Positions 62,301 to 64,000 of a stretch of DNA of 64,000 nucleotides are shown here, piece after piece. A program made the position numbers and the translations under genes. This DNA is from an uncultured Acetatifactor sp. (GTDB taxonomy: Bacteria; Bacillota; Clostridia; Lachnospirales; Lachnospiraceae), in contig CAJTVB010000005.1 in NCBI GenBank assembly GCA_910579755.1, forward strand, positions 124,001 to 188,000. Reading direction: 5' to 3'. The notes below the pieces were generated by a model. It was not told the DNA's origin. It ran no database searches and saw nothing but the letters and a program-made list of their open reading frames with translations. Within the stretch, counting starts at the first letter, position 1; the number at the start of each line of letters is the position of its first letter.

Positions 62301-63909
62301 CCGGCTGAGGATGAAAGATCACAGAGTCCCCCGCCTTATATATGTTTTCCGCCAAAAGAGAGGTCTCGCTCAAAAATCGGAGAGTATTGGATATAAAAAT
62401 GGGAAATTCTGCCTTCAGGGGAAAATCCGATTCCCGGATATCAAAGCCCACTACCACCGTGCGGATTCCGTCCTGATCGCCGTAGTAGCCGGCACACTGA
62501 TCCCCGGCCCATAAAAATCCGGTTCCCCATTCCGGAACCTCATATACGTTGGTTTCATTGACTCCGATGGAAAAAGAAGTCAGTCCCGCAGTCAGATCAC
62601 AGCCTGATACCGTAAGCAGCACATTTTCCACCGTATTTACTGCATTTGCATTATCCCGAAACACCAGTCTGCAGGCTGTGTCCCCGGGATCTGCCTCTGT
62701 CCCTGCATCATAAATATGCACCCACTGCCCTGCCTCCGGAAGGAGCTGCAAATCCGATACTCTGGTCAGGCTGCTGCCTGTGGCCGCCTGGTAGGCCTTT
62801 TCGATAAAGGTATTGCCCTCTCCTGCCAAAACCGCCTCAATCTGGCTGCTCTGTCCCGGAAGGGCGTAGGCGGTATTATCCTGAAGAAGAGAATCTCCCT
62901 GGTCTTTTCCCGCAAACTTTATGGAGCTGATCTGACTTTTTAAAGGCTCTCCCTGCCAGGAAAAAGTGTCGAAAAAGCAAAGGGATGTTTCGCCTGCCCC
63001 AAGAGTCACCTGCCGCAGCTCCAGCAGCCGGCTGCCCTCATACAAGCCAATCTCCATGGAAGCTTCGGTATCACTGTAATTGGTAAGACTGGAGGCACAG
63101 ATCAGAAAACGGTTATCACCCCGGCCTTCTTCCGGGTCTGGCCCTTCTTCCAGGTCTGGCCCTTCTTCCAGGTCTGGCCCTTCTTCCAGGTCTGTCCCTT
63201 CTTCCGCGTCCGTCCAGGAAAGAAAATGATTTGCCACATTGTTGACCGCTTCCCCAAAGGTCAATATCTGAGCTCCGAAACGCTGTGCAAGATCCTGCGC
63301 TTCCTCCGCACCGATGCCGTCGGTATACAGAAGCACCTCCCCAGGAGCCTCCCCTCCGCCTTCTGCACTGCACAAAGACTCTACAAGGCCCTCCGCCTTC
63401 TGCAATCCTCCCCCTCCATCGCAACACTGCAGCTGGTCCAGTGTTCGATAGAGTCTGTCCTTATCCTTCACCCCTGCCGCCAGCAGCTCTGCACCTGTGC
63501 AATCCGCGGACACCACAGAAAAGGAGGTGTCTTCCGAAGCCGCAATCAGTTCCTTGGCCTGTGTTACAGCTTCCTCCAGGCGGCTTTTCCCATTTCCGGC
63601 ATCATGCTGCATACTTCCGCTGGTATCCAGCACCAGAATCACATTCCCGCCATTCCTTCCCTGACTCTGAAGATAAGGCGACATAAGAGCCAGTACCAAT
63701 AAAACCAGAATGAGGATTTGAAGATACATAAGGATATTGTGAACAAACTTCTCCCAAAAGGTTTTGGACTGTTGATTGCGAAAAAGCCGGTCCCACAGCA
63801 AAATGGAGGAAATTCTGTGATCCTTTCCCCTTGGTTTCAGCAAATATAAAATAATTACTGCCGGCACCGACGCCAGCAGCGCCAGAGGCCACAAACTCTC
63901 AAATATCAT
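59314..63909 (-). CDS. Large membrane protein with three VWA domains (BatA-like fusion)
   Basis: The 1531-residue protein starts with a BatA-type head, two helices (about 7-24, 57-77) and a VWA domain with MIDAS DTSGS (95-99). After a DLEEGP repeat tract (233-262) and a beta-rich region come two more helices (about 600-618, 630-648), VWA 2 with DISNS (662-666), a GATase-like part (about 883-975), VWA 3 with DHSGS (1003-1007), a last helix (about 1411-1428) and a basic tail. It looks like a fusion of two proteins that are usually separate in MoxR-DUF58-VWA clusters. VWA proteins assemble metal-dependent complexes; the role here is unknown. Confidence 0.85.
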   Translation of the reverse strand: MIFESLWPLALLASVPAVIILYLLKPRGKDHRISSILLWDRLFRNQQSKTFWEKFVHNILMYLQILILVLLVLALMSPYLQSQGRNGGNVILVLDTSGSMQHDAGNGKSRLEEAVTQAKELIAASEDTSFSVVSADCTGAELLAAGVKDKDRLYRTLDQLQCCDGGGGLQKAEGLVESLCSAEGGGEAPGEVLLYTDGIGAEEAQDLAQRFGAQILTFGEAVNNVANHFLSWTDAEEGTDLEEGPDLEEGPDLEEGPDPEEGRGDNRFLICASSLTNYSDTEASMEIGLYEGSRLLELRQVTLGAGETSLCFFDTFSWQGEPLKSQISSIKFAGKDQGDSLLQDNTAYALPGQSSQIEAVLAGEGNTFIEKAYQAATGSSLTRVSDLQLLPEAGQWVHIYDAGTEADPGDTACRLVFRDNANAVNTVENVLLTVSGCDLTAGLTSFSIGVNETNVYEVPEWGTGFLWAGDQCAGYYGDQDGIRTVVVGFDIRESDFPLKAEFPIFISNTLRFLSETSLLAENIYKAGDSVIFHPQPDLDTEALSAQTRKAGLYQAEAGDKSEPYVVRFATDSQSDGRITAEGGDYGVSGGNGLVKKHLRNVLLAAALILLALEWFLYVKQMGQGNRFYLAVRAAAVIMLLLALAGVGITRRSNLNTTIFLVDISNSNRQNLSAMEDYLNQAIGEMPEKNQYGIVTFGKDSMIEQFLTKEDHFSGIMSLPDKTATNFEDVVSRALAMLPGEGAGRLVVLTDGRQTKGDLTNTAAGLASAQTELLAFVYETEQGQDAYVENVELPGYLYQGDAYSMTVTVVSNYDTDAQIQIWMGSIQTQSYEVHLHSGTNQFRFRQQVMGENIESFQVRVAAPGDSCLENDSYHAYSVVDSAPRILLVSGMGQDSGQFQEVLRSANCSYSAVSALNAPSTLDQMLEFRSIILDNVYLSDLPAGFLENIETYVRDYGCGLVCCGGEDSFALGGYRESVLETILPVDMELRGVDEIPVTAMIMVIDHSGSMSMNSGSGATNLDLAITAAKTAVDQLRSTDYVGVVSFDDTFSWVVEPVPASDKEAIKDKIETIAEGGGTTIQPALNAALEGVKNCDASIRHVILLTDGQGESRSYGNITNSYQNASVTLSTVAVGYESDVKLLEQLAKDCNGRYYYSDTASDIPKIFAQEVFLSGDTYLQNGVFALAVNGSSEIIRGLFEGGWPVIYGYVSATPKNISQVLIASEKDDPVLTVMQYGLGHTAAWNTDVTNRWTAEYAGQEDYVQLWKRIIDYSAGHGSIGEDSVEITTAGGYTDILYHALDYEQDTRVEAVYTDPEGNTYTETLPAVAPGRFEAQLNTDITGLYNLSIRRIEGEEISNAVTTAVAVQYSDEYKFDVSTAPFLSFVERFGRILEPGESFWKQRKTEARQRLELTKWLILMTIVWFVLDIALRRFCFLPQNTRLYRRVRSALKEKIKGGRPVLPGRTREKMVTEADGQDGMGSTAVDHAQMVSDNSGKENRKKAVGGKGKRSAAKQSPQSLDTSSLLKKRDQRNQL
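63125..63214. repeat. Five 18-bp tandem repeats inside the VWA gene
   Basis: Five in-frame units encode DAEEGT, DLEEGP three times, and DPEEGR. The three middle units differ by at most one base, so copy number may vary between strains. The acidic tract lies in a predicted linker after the first VWA domain. Confidence 0.9.
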
Positions 63910-64000
63910 AGATCACCCTTAAGTCCTGAAACACCAGCTGCCTGAAATCTCTTCCGGTATCACAGAGTACATAGGCTCCCCCGGCAGCTCTGCAGCCTGC
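63899..64000 (-). CDS. C-terminus of an upstream gene, probably DUF58
   Basis: A minus-strand frame is open from the window edge and reads GGAYVLCDTGRDFRQLVFQD, then LRVIYDI and TGA. It overlaps the VWA start by 11 bp, so the two are translationally coupled. Position directly upstream of a BatA-like VWA gene suggests the DUF58 protein of a MoxR-DUF58-VWA cluster; 33 residues are too few to prove it. Confidence 0.5.
   Translation of the reverse strand, partial: AGCRAAGGAYVLCDTGRDFRQLVFQDLRVIYDI

Noticed and set aside
63125..63214. CRISPR-like array
   Set aside because: The 18-bp units are contiguous without spacers and are in frame in a coding gene.

Overview
The window looks like a chromosomal segment of a Gram-positive anaerobe of the class Clostridia, most likely family Lachnospiraceae (inference from gene content, moderate GC, strong AGGAGG-type ribosome binding sites, TTG/GTG starts, and the ruvA-ruvB-zapA and leuC-leuD arrangements). 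Nearly every gene is on the minus strand, so transcription runs mostly from high to low coordinates. I recognise no rRNA, tRNA, CRISPR array, insertion sequence or phage gene.

Positions 1-19135 hold mostly housekeeping genes: a cut-off zapA, ruvA-ruvB, a MATE exporter, leuC-leuD, a two-component system with a small membrane protein, a GT4 glycosyltransferase, a DedA membrane protein, an ilv region (ilvB, two different ACT-domain regulatory subunits, ilvC), a B12-dependent methionine synthase, and three small envelope proteins. Several genes have clear sigma-A-like promoters with 17-bp spacers. One of these separates the ilv region into ilvB plus the first small subunit and the second small subunit plus ilvC.

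Positions 19522-59258 form a large carbohydrate utilisation region. It encodes four different GH38 alpha-mannosidases, a GH2 beta-mannosidase, a GH3 glycosidase, a GH36/Sip1-type alpha-galactosidase-like enzyme, a sucrose-phosphorylase-like GH13, a second GH13, an ABC sugar importer without its ATPase, a DeoR regulator, NagA, a ROK kinase, an FGGY kinase, a DUF1537 (four-carbon acid sugar) kinase, two types of class II aldolase, a GmhA-like SIS isomerase, an Asp/Glu-racemase-like enzyme, a two-Rossmann FAD oxidoreductase and a second MATE exporter. All the glycosidases except the beta-mannosidase's immediate neighbourhood read in the same direction in closely packed runs. None of the glycosidases shows a signal peptide, so the likely scheme is import of small mannose-rich oligosaccharides (host N-glycan fragments or mannosyl conjugates) by the ABC system followed by cytoplasmic trimming. 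How the freed sugars enter metabolism is not fully encoded here.

Regulation is best seen in two intergenic regions. In the 55282-55573 region the sucrose phosphorylase promoter carries a repressor-like site inside its -35/-10 spacer and two 15-bp direct repeats exactly 21 bp apart just upstream of -35. The repressor-like element recurs in the 46762-47077 region between the ABC binding protein and deoR. Positions 59314-64000 hold a giant protein with three von Willebrand A domains and the end of an upstream gene, probably DUF58, as in MoxR-DUF58-VWA clusters.

The most unusual items are the four-fold GH38 set tied to sugar-acid/ketose kinases and aldolases, the tandem metallo-beta-lactamase protein, the triple-VWA fusion, the FAD oxidoreductase with an extra N-terminal Rossmann-like segment, and the paired operator architecture at the sucrose phosphorylase promoter.
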